A stretch of 64,000 nt of DNA from Meira nashicola (GCA_001600355.1 BCJU01000002.1:3348001-3412000); one strand, 5' to 3'. Positions 20,885-32,498 are shown, counted from the first letter of the stretch. A program made the numbers and translations. The notes: generated from the letters alone by a model not told the origin.

Positions 20885-22423
20885 ATGTCAGTCAATAGAG
20901 ATAGCATTCAGCATGGTTTAGGCGGGAGAGGTGATTCAATTCAATTACCAGCACACGATTCTGTACAAGCACAAAGCGCCTCCATTCCACCTTCACCAGA
21001 TGCAATCGATGATTCTGCTTCAATACATTCTAGACATGCATTAAAAGTGTTCAAGAACGGTAAACCAGCTTCAAAGAATGATTCGCCATTAGCGTCAGAC
21101 ATAAGTATCACAGAAAACGGCGAAGAAAGAAGTAGGACGATGGAACAAAATGCAGCTGCAGGAACACTTTCAGAAGAGGAGGCCGCTCAATGGAAGCAAT
21201 TTCGTAATCGTACTTTATTACGTGCTGCTATGCAATTCACAACTCTATTGATCATTTGTGCGGCTTTGTTATTTTTAACACTATATTTTGTCCTTCCGAA
21301 GATCGATGAAGCAGATCGAGCAAATCTTAAAATTCCAAGATCTTTCGAACAGCTTAAAGCACTTAATGCAGTCTTACAGAGATACAAAGATGAATACTTT
21401 TTCCGCGTTATGTTTTGTTGGATCGTGATTTATATGTTCCTTCAAGCATTTTCAATTCCAGGATCGATGTATATGAGCATTATCGCAGGCGCAATGTGGG
21501 GTGTTCCTTTAGCACTACCTATCGTTTGTGCATCTGTCGCAACCGGTGCAACGATTTGCTATCTCATCAGTATGTACCTTGGTGCCGTGTTGGTCGCAAT
21601 GCCAAAATGGAAAGCTCGTGTAGATGCCTGGGGTGAAGTCTTGGCTCAGCATAACGATAATATGATGAGCTATATGATTGTCATTCGAATGATGCCACTT
21701 CCTCCGCACAATGTTGTCAATATCATGGCTCCGCATTTGGGTATCGGTATTCCACTCTTTTGGACTTCGACATTCTTTGGAATTTTTGCCGTTTCGATAA
21801 TCCATGTCACAATCGGAGAGAAGCTGGACCAGATGACTTCTGCTGATGATTTCCATCTGTTTTCGTTGAGGAATGTTTTGCTTTTGGGTGGCGTTATCGC
21901 TGCCGTCTTGACACCAGTCATAATCAAAAAATATTCTGCAGCTGCCAACTCACCTTTGGAAGAAGACACAAACTCGACTGGAGGTAGGATTCGATTACCA
22001 GATGATGATCGAGAGAACGGATACAGAAACGGAGGATTTGATTCAGAAGACGATGAAGATGAATTACCACGTATACGTAGATTACATGGCGCTCGCAGGT
22101 CAGGATCTTCGGATGATCCAGGAGAGTTGGACGAAGAGGGAAGAGCTGCTTATGTAGCCAGAGCATGGCGAGGTGTAGAAGTGGACGCAGATCAAAGTGA
22201 CGATTTTGACGGAACAGGATATAGTGATGGCGAAGGTGGATCGGTGCCTGTATTTGAAGATAGAAGGGAACAAGGTTCAATTCAACGCGGAAGAAAAGCA
22301 CCTCCCAAAGCTAGAAGAGTCTTAGGTTTAGGAGGTCAAAACAATTCGCGGTCTGGTTTACAACAAGATTCCTATATCGGAAAAGCACAAGATTGGTTTA
22401 ATTCTCGATTAGGTCGCACATAG
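20885..22423 (+). CDS. VTT-domain (TMEM41/DedA-like) membrane protein
   Basis: This 512-residue polytopic membrane protein belongs to the SNARE-associated Golgi/DedA superfamily. TMEM41B relatives are ER lipid scramblases. A hydrophobic segment near residues 115-140 (LLIICAALLFLTLYFVLP) precedes the VTT domain. That domain contains SIPGSMYMSIIAGAMWG, then RMMPLPPHNVVNIMAPHL, then FFGIFAVSIIHVTIGEKLD. This order and the re-entrant proline-rich loop fit TMEM41 better than Tvp38. The N-terminus (1-110) and the C-terminal 150 residues are charged and probably disordered and cytosolic. The start is the ATG at 20885; the frame extends upstream only through a TTG. The exact subfamily is inferred. 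Confidence 0.82.
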   Translation: MSVNRDSIQHGLGGRGDSIQLPAHDSVQAQSASIPPSPDAIDDSASIHSRHALKVFKNGKPASKNDSPLASDISITENGEERSRTMEQNAAAGTLSEEEAAQWKQFRNRTLLRAAMQFTTLLIICAALLFLTLYFVLPKIDEADRANLKIPRSFEQLKALNAVLQRYKDEYFFRVMFCWIVIYMFLQAFSIPGSMYMSIIAGAMWGVPLALPIVCASVATGATICYLISMYLGAVLVAMPKWKARVDAWGEVLAQHNDNMMSYMIVIRMMPLPPHNVVNIMAPHLGIGIPLFWTSTFFGIFAVSIIHVTIGEKLDQMTSADDFHLFSLRNVLLLGGVIAAVLTPVIIKKYSAAANSPLEEDTNSTGGRIRLPDDDRENGYRNGGFDSEDDEDELPRIRRLHGARRSGSSDDPGELDEEGRAAYVARAWRGVEVDADQSDDFDGTGYSDGEGGSVPVFEDRREQGSIQRGRKAPPKARRVLGLGGQNNSRSGLQQDSYIGKAQDWFNSRLGRT

Positions 22424-22594
22424 ACATCGGAAACAGCAATCTTTCTTAATCTCATTCTTAGTATTGTATTATGTATATTTTCCCCTTAATCATCAACTAA
22501 CGACCATTTTTAGCATTGCAATGTATCATGCTTTATTTTCTTTGATTGTGTGAGGTATGAGTTTGTGATATTGTACAATTGTGAGTATGCTCTT

Positions 22595-22990
22595 TCAATA
22601 ATTTCTCCTATTCCAATGTTTTGATTCTCCTTCTCCTTTAGCCGTATCCGTTCCCGGATTATTTTGCCTACTTTGATCTAAAACTCGAAACATTTGTCGT
22701 GCAGTTTCCCTTCCCATATCTTGATCCCATTTACCTTCTCTTGTTGGAACAGAAGCTGGTCCTCCATCTCTATCCAATAACATTTGTCGAATACGCTCAT
22801 CTGCTTCTGCTATACTTCCTTTCTTTGTAGACGTTCCTGATGAATTTTGCGAAGATGACGTGTTTGATTGTTTTTCTTGCTTTTTAGAATCATTACAAAT
22901 ACTTGTCGAATGAATGCTTTTACTTGAGTTTGAATGCCTTTTGAGACCTATCAATGCAATCCTTCCGGCTCTGCTTGTTTCAGCGATCAT
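22595..22990 (-). CDS. Hypothetical small protein with putative mitochondrial signal
   Basis: I do not recognise this 131-residue product. It starts at the ATG at 22988-22990; the frame continues upstream only through a TTG. The N-terminus (AGRIALIGLKRHSNSSKSIH) is basic and hydroxylated with no acids, like a matrix-targeting signal. A Ser-rich linker leads to a conserved-looking C-terminal motif: ADERIRQMLLDRDGGPAS, then REGKWDQDMGRETARQMFRV. The second half reads like structured sequence rather than a random frame. The flanking genes run convergent upstream and collinear downstream. It could be a small mitochondrial accessory protein; this is inference only. Confidence 0.6.
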   Translation of the reverse strand: MIAETSRAGRIALIGLKRHSNSSKSIHSTSICNDSKKQEKQSNTSSSQNSSGTSTKKGSIAEADERIRQMLLDRDGGPASVPTREGKWDQDMGRETARQMFRVLDQSRQNNPGTDTAKGEGESKHWNRRNY

Positions 22991-23277
22991 TTTTGGACTG
23001 ATCCTTTTATGGTTTGGTAAGAAAGTGCGTCGTGTGCATGCAGTCGTGTATGAGTTGCAAGGGAGAAAAGGGTGCAAATAAAAAAAGTAAAGGTGGAGAA
23101 GAATTTACACCGTCTACACGTCTGGTGACTAGCGCCAGGTTGCATGCATTGCAAGCCTGAAGTGAGCTTAAATCTGCACCTAACTTTAGATCAGGATTTA
23201 TGATGATGTAAACTATGAATTGATATTAAAATACAGATATGATACACTTTCTCCTTTGCTTGATGAGTGCAATGAAA

Positions 23278-24075
23278 TTATGAATTCTGTAAAGACCTGA
23301 ACCACGCACTATATGCATTCTCTAAATCGAACAACATCTGTCTTGCCTGATCTTCATCAATCTCATCACTTGCTTTCATTTGATTTAAAGTGATTAGCCA
23401 ATGCAACACTCTTGCCCTTCCTTCGGAATCTTGATCACCAAAACGTGAATAAGAACTCATTAAATCGCTCAAGAGAGGATGTAATTGATCTTTTGCTCGT
23501 AATTTTAACTTTAAAGCATCCATAAAAGTGATAAAACCTTGAGTAGTTTCTGCTACCCATTTTGCACGTTCTGAAGAGGATGAAGTTGATGCTGATGCAT
23601 GTTCAACTGTTGCTGGAACGCCAACTTGGAGTCTGTGAGCAGCAGCAGCATGACTCATCTGTGGAGAAAAAGAGTGAAAAGAGGACAGCTGTGTGAGATT
23701 AGATATATTCATCATTCAATCCCTCCCTTATGTACTCACCTTGAATTGCTTCATAAAGTCTTTTAAATCTCGAATTACTGGCACGCCGGCCATCTTTGGT
23801 ACACCTGCCGAAGATGATGAAGATGCTACTGTAATTCCTTCCTCTTCACCAGACATGACCAATTTCGAAATCGTTTTGAATTGACTCAATAATCTCGTAC
23901 ACGCTGGTGCATATTGTGCTTCACTAACACTTTCTCGCATATATGCTCTTTCTAATGCATCCAAAGAAACGATTATGCTAAACAAAGTTGCCATACTTTC
24001 CCATCTTTCTCTCTCCGCATTGGAATTGTATAATCGGGTTTCCTCGTATGGGTTTATATCGTATGAGGGCGGCAT
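23278..24075 (-). CDS. VPS28: ESCRT-I subunit VPS28
   Basis: VPS28 is part of the ESCRT-I complex sorting ubiquitinated cargo into multivesicular endosomes. There are two exons, 23740-24075 and 23278-23658. The 81-nt intron (23659-23739; GTGAGT donor, CACAG acceptor) joins ...DFMKQFK to MSHAAAAHRLQVGVPATVEH. The 238-residue product has the N-terminal ESCRT-I core helices (NAERERWESMATLFSIIVS, then LDALERAYMRESVSEAQYAP). It also has the C-terminal four-helix domain that contacts ESCRT-II and Vps20 (QGFITFMDALKLKLRAKDQL ... AYSAWFRSLQ). The start MPPSYDINPYEETRLYNS is family-typical; the frame beyond it opens only at a GTG. Confidence 0.93.
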
Positions 24076-24614
24076 TTTGACACTTCTACCAAATAAACAG
24101 TATTGATTGACGATGCGACAAAGATGATCTGTGGTCACAAATCAAACGAGACGATGGTCAACAGTGAAGCGAGATTAGAAGAAGTGTTAAGTGTTGTACT
24201 CCTTTCGGCATTTGCCTCTCCGAACTTATAGAACGCGTATATCAGACAGCCAACTTTCTAAGCACAAAGACATAGGACTGCACGTGTCACCATAATTTGA
24301 GCACACAAAATCAGACAGATCAAATGATTGCTAATGAGAATCTCGTATTGAGTGGTGAAGCAGTAACATAAGAATGAAGAAGAGAAAAGAAAATATTAAG
24401 ATACTACAGGTTTGAATACGATCGAAAAACAGTTTGAATTTTTGGATCTCTATAATGGTGTGAGATGCGTGATGCTAACGAACTTTTTTTTTTAGATTAG
24501 CATGCTTGTGAATCCGTTGACGATCTTATTGTACTACTTCATCATTGTGTATGAAAAAGTGATGAATTTTCACCTTCATTTTTGGGGTTTGATTTACAAA
24601 ATGAAACGATCAAC
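24076..24614. other. Spacer between mitochondrial HSP70 stop and VPS28 start
   Basis: About 540 bp holding the HSP70 3' end and the VPS28 promoter. A CACGTG lies at 24281-24286 and a T10 tract at about 24484-24493. No gene is supported. Confidence 0.45.
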
Positions 24615-26621
24615 TTAGTCCTTCTTTTCTCCTTCTGGCTTACTTTGGTTGTTTTCAGCTTCTTGGTTACGTTGTTCGTAGACTTTCTTGAAGATACCCA
24701 AGCTTGCTTGTTGTGTTTCATCAATCTTTCCTTTGATGTCAGCAGCAGTAATTCCTTCTTCTCCTGCTTGTCCTTTAGCGGCCAACTCTTCCAATTCTTT
24801 GATCAAAGCTTGTACCTTTTCAGCTTCGGCCTTGTCAACCTTGTCAGCGAATTCCGTTAGGGCCTTGTTTGTTTCAGCAGCGACGGATTGTGCGTGGTTA
24901 GATTCTTCAATAACTCCCTTACGTTCCTTGTCGGCTTCGGCATATTGTTCAGCATCAGAAACCATGCGTTCGATTTCGTTATCAGACAATCCAGATCCGG
25001 CAGCAATGGTCATGCTTTGATCCTTACCAGTTGCTTTGTCCTTGGCGGAAACGTTGACGATACCGTCAGCGTTGATATCAAAGGTGACCTCGATTTGAGG
25101 AACACCCTTTGGTGCTGGTGGCAACCCGGTCAATTGGAAGTTACCCAACAATTTGTTGTCACGAACCAATTCACGTTCACCTTGGTATACTTGAATATCA
25201 ACGGCGCTTTGGTGGTCAGCAGCTGTGGAGAAGATTTGACTCTTTTTGGTTGGGATGGTTGTATTTCTGTTGATCAAACGGGTGAAAACACCTCCCAAGG
25301 TGTTGATACCCAAAGACAAAGGTGTGACATCCAACAACAAGATATCAGTCACTTGTCCAGACAAAACACCTCCTTGGATGGATGCACCGATAGCAACAGC
25401 TTCGTCAGGGTTGACACCCTTGGATGGGTCACGCTTGAAGATATCCTTGACGGTTTCCAAAACTTTAGGCATACGGCTCATACCACCAACCATGATGACA
25501 TCTTGGATGTCTTGTGGTTTGACACCGGCATCAGACAAAGCCTTTTTGCATGGTTCGACAGTACGTGCGATCAAGCTACCAACCAACTTTTCAAGTTGAG
25601 CACGGCTCAATTTAGTGTTGATGTGCTTGGGTCCAGAGGCATCGGCAGTGATGTATGGCAAACTGATATCAGTTTGCGATGTGCTTGACAATTCAATCTT
25701 TGCCTTTTCAGCTGCTTCACGGATACGTTGAATGGCCATACGGTCCTTGCTGATATCAATGCCGCTGTCCTTCTTGAATTCAGCGACCAAATGTTCAACC
25801 AAAACAATGTCAAAGTCTTCACCACCCAAGTGTGTGTCACCGTTTGTAGATTTAACTTCAAAGACACCCTTTTGCATTTCCAAGATGGAGACATCGAATG
25901 TACCACCTCCCAAATCGAAAACAGCGATAACACTGCTTTCTGATTTGTCAAGACCGTAAGCAAGAGCAGCGGCAGTTGGTTCGTTAATAACACGGAGAAC
26001 GTCCAAACCGGCAATTGTACCTGCATCCTTTGTTGCTTGACGTTGAGAGTCGTTAAAGTAAGCAGGGACAGTAATGACGGCGTGCTTGACTGGCTTTCCC
26101 AAGTATCCTGCAGCGGTTTCCTTCATCTTTCCTACGACAAAAGCACCAATTTGACTTGGAGAGTACTTTTCGCCTCTTGCCTCGAGCCAGGCATCACCGT
26201 TGGAGTGAGGAACGATTTTGAAAGGAACGTTGTTCAAATCTTTTTGAACTTCCTTGTCTTGGAATTTACGACCGATCAAACGTTTTGTGGCAAATAGTGT
26301 GTTTTCTGGGTTAACGACAGCTTGACGTTTGGCTGGGACACCTACCAAACGCTCACCATCCTTTGAGAATGCGACAACAGAAGGTGTAGTTCTTCCACCT
26401 TCGGAGTTTTCAATAACACGAGCTTGTTGTCCTTCCATGACGGAAACACATGAGTTTGTGGTACCCAAATCGATACCGATAACGGGTCCTGTAGGTTTAC
26501 TAGAGTTAAATCTGGCACCGACGGGTGTCAAACGTGCCATTCCAGTTGTGTTTGATCGCAGTGGCTGGGCCAACATGCGTGTGGCTGGCGCCGTAGCGCT
26601 TCTAAGTCCCCTTGAGAACAT
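24615..26621 (-). CDS. SSC1: Mitochondrial HSP70 (Ssc1/mortalin type)
   Basis: This matrix Hsp70 is the ATPase motor for protein import and folding. The product is 668 residues. It has a cleavable Arg/Ser-rich presequence ([17 protein letters not shown], to about residue 45). The nucleotide-binding domain shows [29 protein letters not shown] and [15 protein letters not shown]. The substrate-binding domain contains [17 protein letters not shown]. The lid ends in a charged tail without the EEVD of cytosolic Hsp70s. Close relation to DnaK supports the mitochondrial rather than cytosolic or ER class. The ATG is at 26619-26621. It is divergent from the asteroid-like gene. Confidence 0.97.
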   Translation of the reverse strand: MFSRGLRSATAPATRMLAQPLRSNTTGMARLTPVGARFNSSKPTGPVIGIDLGTTNSCVSVMEGQQARVIENSEGGRTTPSVVAFSKDGERLVGVPAKRQAVVNPENTLFATKRLIGRKFQDKEVQKDLNNVPFKIVPHSNGDAWLEARGEKYSPSQIGAFVVGKMKETAAGYLGKPVKHAVITVPAYFNDSQRQATKDAGTIAGLDVLRVINEPTAAALAYGLDKSESSVIAVFDLGGGTFDVSILEMQKGVFEVKSTNGDTHLGGEDFDIVLVEHLVAEFKKDSGIDISKDRMAIQRIREAAEKAKIELSSTSQTDISLPYITADASGPKHINTKLSRAQLEKLVGSLIARTVEPCKKALSDAGVKPQDIQDVIMVGGMSRMPKVLETVKDIFKRDPSKGVNPDEAVAIGASIQGGVLSGQVTDILLLDVTPLSLGINTLGGVFTRLINRNTTIPTKKSQIFSTAADHQSAVDIQVYQGERELVRDNKLLGNFQLTGLPPAPKGVPQIEVTFDINADGIVNVSAKDKATGKDQSMTIAAGSGLSDNEIERMVSDAEQYAEADKERKGVIEESNHAQSVAAETNKALTEFADKVDKAEAEKVQALIKELEELAAKGQAGEEGITAADIKGKIDETQQASLGIFKKVYEQRNQEAENNQSKPEGEKKD

Positions 26622-27163
26622 TTTGTATGATATAGATGGAAGGAGGGTGATCGCCTACAAAGGAATTCCTTGTATGCGTATATGATGAGGTGGATGGAGA
26701 AGAAGAATTATCGGAACACAAGTGGCGGTACCGGCTCTAAACGGCTTGGTCTGAGTCCAGTTATATGATTAGGGCAAGTACATATCCATATGACACAGGC
26801 TTATGAACTACAAAGGCATACGCAACCTTCCAAAAAAAAAGTAAAAAAAATTCTCGCCTGCATAGAGCCACGAGAAGAACCTCGTGATCGAAGCATACAG
26901 AAGCTAAAGAAGTTTTATTAAGAGGAGGCGTAGGTAAGCGAAAATCACAATTTTATTATCTAAGCAATTCCTGTCGAAAATTTTAGCGTCAACAATCTTC
27001 TCATTTTGTAGTTTATATGCACGAGGATGAAAGCGTGCATAGATAATAATCGTTAAATCCTTGGGCAATTTGGAATGGTCATGTTAAGTATCACAACTAA
27101 AGTGTCTTCTTTGCATCCGCATCCTCGTTGAATCAACGATCAAAATAAAATTACATATCAAGA
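26622..27163. other. Divergent promoter region between SSC1 and asteroid-like gene
   Basis: About 540 bp. It contains a perfect 6-bp inverted repeat CACGAG/CTCGTG with a 6-nt loop at 26869-26886. GAA-rich stretches are present but do not form a convincing heat-shock element. Confidence 0.45.
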
Positions 27164-30016
27164 ATGGGCGTTCGTTGGTTGACGACATATGTGAATGAAG
27201 TAGAAAGGGTGGTGTCATCAGTTGTGGAGCTTCAATGCATAGATCCAGAAAAAGGTCAAGAATCTTCAGCAGATCATAGTGGATCAAACTCAGAGCGCAA
27301 CGATCAAGATACACCGACACTTGTGGTAGATTGCTGGGCTTTCATCTTCAAGGTTTGGCTTGATCTTTTTGGCGATACTATCCGTACCTTGGATTATGAG
27401 CGATACAAAGATGCCGTGCGAACGATTATAAAAGCATGGCTTTCGACTGGATGCAAGGTTACTTTTGTGATGGATGGCCCATTCCTTCCTTCAAAATTAC
27501 CGACGATCATTAAGCGAAGGGCGACGTATGCGGCATGTAATCATGGCTTCATGCATTCCTCACCGCAATCTAGGACTTCAAAATCTTTACAAATAAATTC
27601 AAACATTATTCCACCATTTTTGCATTCCTCCACTGTGGACGCAATTAATTCTTTGCGATCGGATGGCGTTCGTCTGATATTTTCACCCACAGAAGCAGAC
27701 AGTCTCGTGGCAGAGTTGGCAACCGAAAATGGAAACGCTTATGCCGTGTCACAAGACTCGGATTTCTTCATCCTCTGTTCGAGAGGAAAAGGATGTCAAG
27801 GCTACGTTTCATTGGATAGCATAGAGTATATCTCAAAGTTTAAAGAAGAAAGAAGCGATAATAGCGCTGCCGATGATGGAACTTCATTTGACGATGACGA
27901 TGGATTTCAACAGGTCGGAAAGAAGAAAAGAGGTGGAAGAAATGGTCTGCGTGGAATGAAGTCTTTGGCAAACGCTTTACCTGCCGGTTTTGTTGGTAAG
28001 CAAGCGACAAACTACCCTCCTTCATTGATGAAAGATTCAAATAGTGAATTGCTCTCGGTACGGTTGCGGGCTTACAGTCCACAAAAGCTAGCATCGCATC
28101 TAGAGTTGCCGCCAACGCTTCTGCCTCTCTTTGCAGCAATTGTCGGTAATGATTATACGACATCCATCCAAAGAGAACTCTTCTTGCGACATGTAGAAGG
28201 AAGCAAGCGGATTCCAATTGTCGCTGCGGCTATCCGAACAGAATGGCTCAGGATGCAAATGGAGTCAAAATCTGGCAGTTCTTCTGGCCGAAGAGGACAG
28301 GGAAGACTAGCCATGGCATCAACACACGATTTCGATGATGGCAAAAGCGATGTTGGATCTTCGGCAACTGCTACGCCCACACGTAATTCACCGGGTGCAA
28401 ATAGGCCTGCATCGACAATCGTACCTAATGACCCTGTTCGATCTTTGGTAGACTCGATTGTGAGCAGATTATTGTCCCAATCAGAGACAAGCTACCGGAA
28501 TGCACGCGTGGTTGCATCTGGAGAACGTGAGCTAATTGTCGACTCGATCATCGATTCAGCTGCAACGTACACACTCTTGACGCATAGTGATGCACCACAT
28601 CTTGCCAGTCCATCTGCTGCCTTTTTCGGAGAGGGAATGTCGCTCTTGGCCAATCGTCGAGACATTAACAGGATCGCTGCTCCTGAAGCAGTGAAACAAT
28701 ATCGACGGGCTTTCGAGGCAGGTCACTTTCGTGAATATCTAATCGAAACACTTACACAAAGGGTATTTATCACTAGACAGCTGCCTGAAGAACCCGAACA
28801 GCCTTCAATCCATTCTAACGCTGGACGTGAATTACGATTGTGGGTCTATGCCGTTCTATTTGAGGTATGGGGAATGGGCTGGGCACGCAAGGAATGGGAA
28901 GAACCGGTAGTTTCGGCTGCGGATGATGAAGAAGATAGTGAAGATGGTTCAGCGAGAAAGCCAATCTTCCAACCTGATCGAACGTACAAAGAAGGCGAGA
29001 AACCAGACGATGTCATTTCAGTCGATACAGAATCCTCAAGTGAGGCGGAAGAGGATGCAGAATTGGAAGAGCTTCCTTCAAGACCCGGTTCAGTGATGGA
29101 AGAAAACGAAACAGATAAGCCAGCTCCCGGCGTAATAGAGTATGTTAGATCAGGAACGCTTTTCAATAAAGTGCTGGTACGGATTCCATCCATGTCAGAA
29201 ATGTTGCGCGTTGATGGAAATGAATTACCAACATCCTTAGCGAACGTTTTAGCACAACATGAAGCAAGTCAATCAGTAGAAGAGTCGGATGAAAAGCAGA
29301 TTCGAACACCTGAATCGGACCCTGCACCTGAACCGATCGTATTGATGCCAAAGAATGTTCGATCTGATCTATTCCTGCATGCACATCATGCTCATACTCC
29401 TGCAATCTTGGCTTTGTCTAAAAAGCATTGGTTGATAGCGAGTGTGATGCGATATTTGATCGTCAGTGAATCAGAACGCCTTCAAATTTCCAACAAACTT
29501 CGATCAAATTGGTCTCTTGCAGAAGTAAAGGTGGCAGTAAGCAGCATGTTAGCACATCAAACATTATCTAAAGAAACACTCATCTCTGCTGATGAACGAA
29601 TCAAATCCGTTTTTCCCTCAACGAGAGCCATTCATTTAGCTTCTTGTGTTCAATTAATTTCCGAATTATCCAACGCTTTAGGGCAAGCATTACTATTAAC
29701 GCAAGACGATGATTGGGTAGAACCGCATACATGTTTCTCCGGACCAATTTTCCATCTTGGCATGGCGCGCGTTCACGATGGAATTGGCGAACAAGAAGAA
29801 GAAACTAATCCTATTGTAGCGAATGTCTTGGAAGCAATCGTAGAGGGTTTGCATGACCGATTAGGGCTAGATGCTTTAGATATCAAGAAAGAGAGAAAAG
29901 CGAAAAAGGCAGCCAATAAAGCTGCTCGTTCCAGTGAACCTGTAATAAAAAAGTCATCTTCAACTGCTAAAGCTGCTCGTAATGCCTTTGATGTTCTCAT
30001 GTCAAGTGAGAATTAA
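27164..30016 (+). CDS. Asteroid-like XPG/FEN-fold nuclease
   Basis: This 950-residue protein is of the asteroid (ASTE1) branch of the XPG/FEN1 PIN-like nucleases. The N-terminus MGVRWLTTYV is followed by acidic metal-site motifs: VVDCWAFIFKVW, VTFVMDGP, FSPTEADSLVAELA and AVSQDSDFFILC. The second block near 300-330 (YSPQKLASHLELPPTLLPLF, then AIVGNDYT) matches the asteroid domain rather than the FEN1 H3TH region. The C-terminal half holds acidic disordered stretches (about 585-655) and an unassigned helical region. Most of the usual acidic residues look present, so nuclease activity is plausible but unproven. The ATG is at 27164. Human ASTE1 acts in double-strand-break end processing; transfer of that role here is inference. 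Confidence 0.82.
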   Translation: MGVRWLTTYVNEVERVVSSVVELQCIDPEKGQESSADHSGSNSERNDQDTPTLVVDCWAFIFKVWLDLFGDTIRTLDYERYKDAVRTIIKAWLSTGCKVTFVMDGPFLPSKLPTIIKRRATYAACNHGFMHSSPQSRTSKSLQINSNIIPPFLHSSTVDAINSLRSDGVRLIFSPTEADSLVAELATENGNAYAVSQDSDFFILCSRGKGCQGYVSLDSIEYISKFKEERSDNSAADDGTSFDDDDGFQQVGKKKRGGRNGLRGMKSLANALPAGFVGKQATNYPPSLMKDSNSELLSVRLRAYSPQKLASHLELPPTLLPLFAAIVGNDYTTSIQRELFLRHVEGSKRIPIVAAAIRTEWLRMQMESKSGSSSGRRGQGRLAMASTHDFDDGKSDVGSSATATPTRNSPGANRPASTIVPNDPVRSLVDSIVSRLLSQSETSYRNARVVASGERELIVDSIIDSAATYTLLTHSDAPHLASPSAAFFGEGMSLLANRRDINRIAAPEAVKQYRRAFEAGHFREYLIETLTQRVFITRQLPEEPEQPSIHSNAGRELRLWVYAVLFEVWGMGWARKEWEEPVVSAADDEEDSEDGSARKPIFQPDRTYKEGEKPDDVISVDTESSSEAEEDAELEELPSRPGSVMEENETDKPAPGVIEYVRSGTLFNKVLVRIPSMSEMLRVDGNELPTSLANVLAQHEASQSVEESDEKQIRTPESDPAPEPIVLMPKNVRSDLFLHAHHAHTPAILALSKKHWLIASVMRYLIVSESERLQISNKLRSNWSLAEVKVAVSSMLAHQTLSKETLISADERIKSVFPSTRAIHLASCVQLISELSNALGQALLLTQDDDWVEPHTCFSGPIFHLGMARVHDGIGEQEEETNPIVANVLEAIVEGLHDRLGLDALDIKKERKAKKAANKAARSSEPVIKKSSSTAKAARNAFDVLMSSEN

Positions 30017-30187
30017 TGTAGATTATCACACAGATAGATAGTATTTTGAACCAATGACATTGATTTGATTTTGGGTCAACACAAGTAAGATGTGTTTGTC
30101 TAGTAAATTATATATGAACAGAGTACATGGAAAAAACGAGAAACAGATGATGAAACATATGAACAAATGAACGAGGGTTTGATATGC

Positions 30188-32269
30188 TTAATCGATACTT
30201 TCCATTGCGCTTTCACCAGTTGTTGCTTCGGCAGCCTTGTCTTCTTGTACATCTTCGGCAACTGGTTCGTCATCAATGGACAATCCCAAACTGATCAATT
30301 TGTACAATCTTCCAGCAAAGTCACTTGGGTTTTCCAATGTGAATCCACCAGTCAATAAGGATGTGTCGAACAAGAGGTTGACCAAATCCTTCAATGTGAC
30401 ATCGTTCTTGTCAGCTTCTGTCTTGCGCATCAATTCTTTGATGATAGCATTGGCAGGGTTGATTTCCAAAGTCTTCTTTGATGCCATGTATTGACTCATG
30501 CTGCTGTCACGCAATGCTTGTGCTTTCATGATACGTTCCAAGTTAGCGGACCAGCTGTATTGACCGGTAACGATAACACATGGCGATCCAACAATACGGT
30601 TGGAGACAACAACCTTTTCCACACGTTCTCCCAAGATTTCCTTCATTGCCTTGCACAATTCTTCGAACTTCTTAGATTCTTCTTCGCGTGCCTTCTTTTC
30701 ATCATCGGTTTCTTCCAAGTCTAGTCCTTCCTTTGAAACACTGACGAGTTTCTTGCCCTTGAATTCTTTCAATGCTTGGCAAGCGTATTCGTCAATTGGG
30801 TCAACCATGAGCAAGACCTCGAAGTTCTTCTTCTTGAGCAATTCAAGGAATGGAGAGTCTTTGACGGCTGACATACTTTCACCGGTCAAGTAGTAAATGT
30901 TCTTTTGAATTTCTGGCATACGGGTGATGTAGTCATCCAAGCTTGTCAATTCATCTCCGCTCTTTGTGGATGGGTAACGCATGAACTCAGCCAATTTTTC
31001 GCGGTTAGCAGTATCTTCGTGGATACCCAATTTCAAGTTCTTTCCGAATGCCTCCCAGAATTTGGTGTAGTTCTCTTTGTCTTCAGCAATTTCGCTGATC
31101 ATGTCCAAAGAGCGCTTGACGATGTTTTTGCGGATGACCTTCAAGATCTTGTTTTGTTGAAGGGTTTCACGAGAAATGTTCAATGGCAAATCTTCAGAAT
31201 CAACGACACCCTTGATGAAGTTCAAGTATTCGGGAACCAATTCTTCAGCATCTTCACTGATAAAGACACGACGAACGTACAATTTTAGGTTGTTACGCTT
31301 CTTCTTGGATTCGAACAAATCGAAAGGAGCACGCTTGGGGATGTATAGCAATGCCTTGAATTCCAATTGACCTTCAACGCTGAAGTGCTTGACGGCCAAA
31401 TGGTCTTCCCAATCGTTACTCAAACTCTTGTAGAAGGCTCCGTATTCTTCGGGTGTAATGTTCTTGGGATCACGGGTCCAGATTGGCTTGGTCTTGTTCA
31501 ATTCTTCGTTAGAAGTTTCGTTTACCTTGATCTTCTTCTTTTCCTTCTTTTTGTCGTCTTCATCTTCGACTTCTTCGATCTTCTTATCTTCGTCATGCTT
31601 CTCGTCTTCTTCAACCTCCTTTTCGACTTCCTTTGTAACAACCAATTGAATAGGGTAGGAGATGAATTCAGAGTGCTTCTTGACAATGTCCTTGATTCTC
31701 TTCTCTTCGAGGTAGTCCAATTGATCGTCCTTCAAGTACAAGCGCAATTCTGTACCACGACCGATAGATGGGTTTGTGGTGTCTGGTGTGATGGTGAAAG
31801 TACCACCAGCGGCAGACTCCCAAATGTATTGTTCATCATCGTTGTTCTTTGTGATGATTTGAACACGATCAGCGACAAGGTAAGCGGAGTAGAAACCGAC
31901 ACCGAATTGACCAATCATAGAAATATCAGCACCGGAAGACAAAGCTTCCATGAATGCCTTTGTGCCTGATTTGGCGATTGTACCAATGTTGTTCACAAGG
32001 TCAGCTTTTGTCATACCGATACCGGTATCACGAATGGACAAAATTTTGTTTTCCTTGTCAGGTGTAATTCTGATGTACAAGTCCTTCTCAGTTTCCAAAA
32101 CTGAAGGATCTGTCAAAGCGCCATAACGAACCTTGTCCAAAGCATCTGAAGCGTTGGAGATCAATTCACGCAAAAAGATTTCCTTGTTTGAGTAGAAAGT
32201 GTTGATGATCAAATCAAGTAATTGACTGATATCAGCGGCAAAGCCAAAGGTCTCTGGTTGTTGAGACAT
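30188..32269 (-). CDS. HSP90: Cytosolic HSP90 with a non-canonical C-terminus
   Basis: This is the ATP-dependent chaperone for kinases, receptors and other clients; CDC37 in this window is its co-chaperone. The 693-residue product has the GHKL ATPase domain ([20 protein letters not shown], then [17 protein letters not shown] and [18 protein letters not shown]). The charged linker lies near 215-255. The middle-domain catalytic loop is seen as [19 protein letters not shown], followed by the dimerisation domain. The last five residues are MESID, not MEEVD, read directly from bases 30188-30205. The C-terminus binds TPR co-chaperones in other eukaryotes. Two heat-shock-element-like sites lie 230-330 bp upstream. 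The ATG is at 32267-32269. Confidence 0.97.
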   Translation of the reverse strand: MSQQPETFGFAADISQLLDLIINTFYSNKEIFLRELISNASDALDKVRYGALTDPSVLETEKDLYIRITPDKENKILSIRDTGIGMTKADLVNNIGTIAKSGTKAFMEALSSGADISMIGQFGVGFYSAYLVADRVQIITKNNDDEQYIWESAAGGTFTITPDTTNPSIGRGTELRLYLKDDQLDYLEEKRIKDIVKKHSEFISYPIQLVVTKEVEKEVEEDEKHDEDKKIEEVEDEDDKKKEKKKIKVNETSNEELNKTKPIWTRDPKNITPEEYGAFYKSLSNDWEDHLAVKHFSVEGQLEFKALLYIPKRAPFDLFESKKKRNNLKLYVRRVFISEDAEELVPEYLNFIKGVVDSEDLPLNISRETLQQNKILKVIRKNIVKRSLDMISEIAEDKENYTKFWEAFGKNLKLGIHEDTANREKLAEFMRYPSTKSGDELTSLDDYITRMPEIQKNIYYLTGESMSAVKDSPFLELLKKKNFEVLLMVDPIDEYACQALKEFKGKKLVSVSKEGLDLEETDDEKKAREEESKKFEELCKAMKEILGERVEKVVVSNRIVGSPCVIVTGQYSWSANLERIMKAQALRDSSMSQYMASKKTLEINPANAIIKELMRKTEADKNDVTLKDLVNLLFDTSLLTGGFTLENPSDFAGRLYKLISLGLSIDDEPVAEDVQEDKAAEATTGESAMESID

Positions 32270-32498
32270 TTTTGTGTATGATGTAGATGCGTTTGATGGA
32301 TGGGATGGATACGCTACTACTGGTATATGATGGTAGACAAAGAAATCTTTTGGAGTTCAACTCTCCATATATGTGTGAATGCATTCGAGGGCCCTTTCGA
32401 GCAAAAAAGCGCTGAATGAGAAGTTCTTTCGGCCATTGCACGTCGGGCACTTTATCAGTATAGTGTTTAATTTACGCCACGCACAAGCGAAAAAAGTA

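Noticed and set aside
24888..25688. 266-codon open frame antisense to the mitochondrial HSP70 gene
   Set aside because: Long antisense frames opposite HSP70 are a known codon-bias artefact. The product shows no domain and the sense gene is unambiguous.
31367..31969. 200-codon frame antisense to HSP90
   Set aside because: A shadow of the biased HSP90 codons, with hydrophobic low-complexity sequence and no family match.
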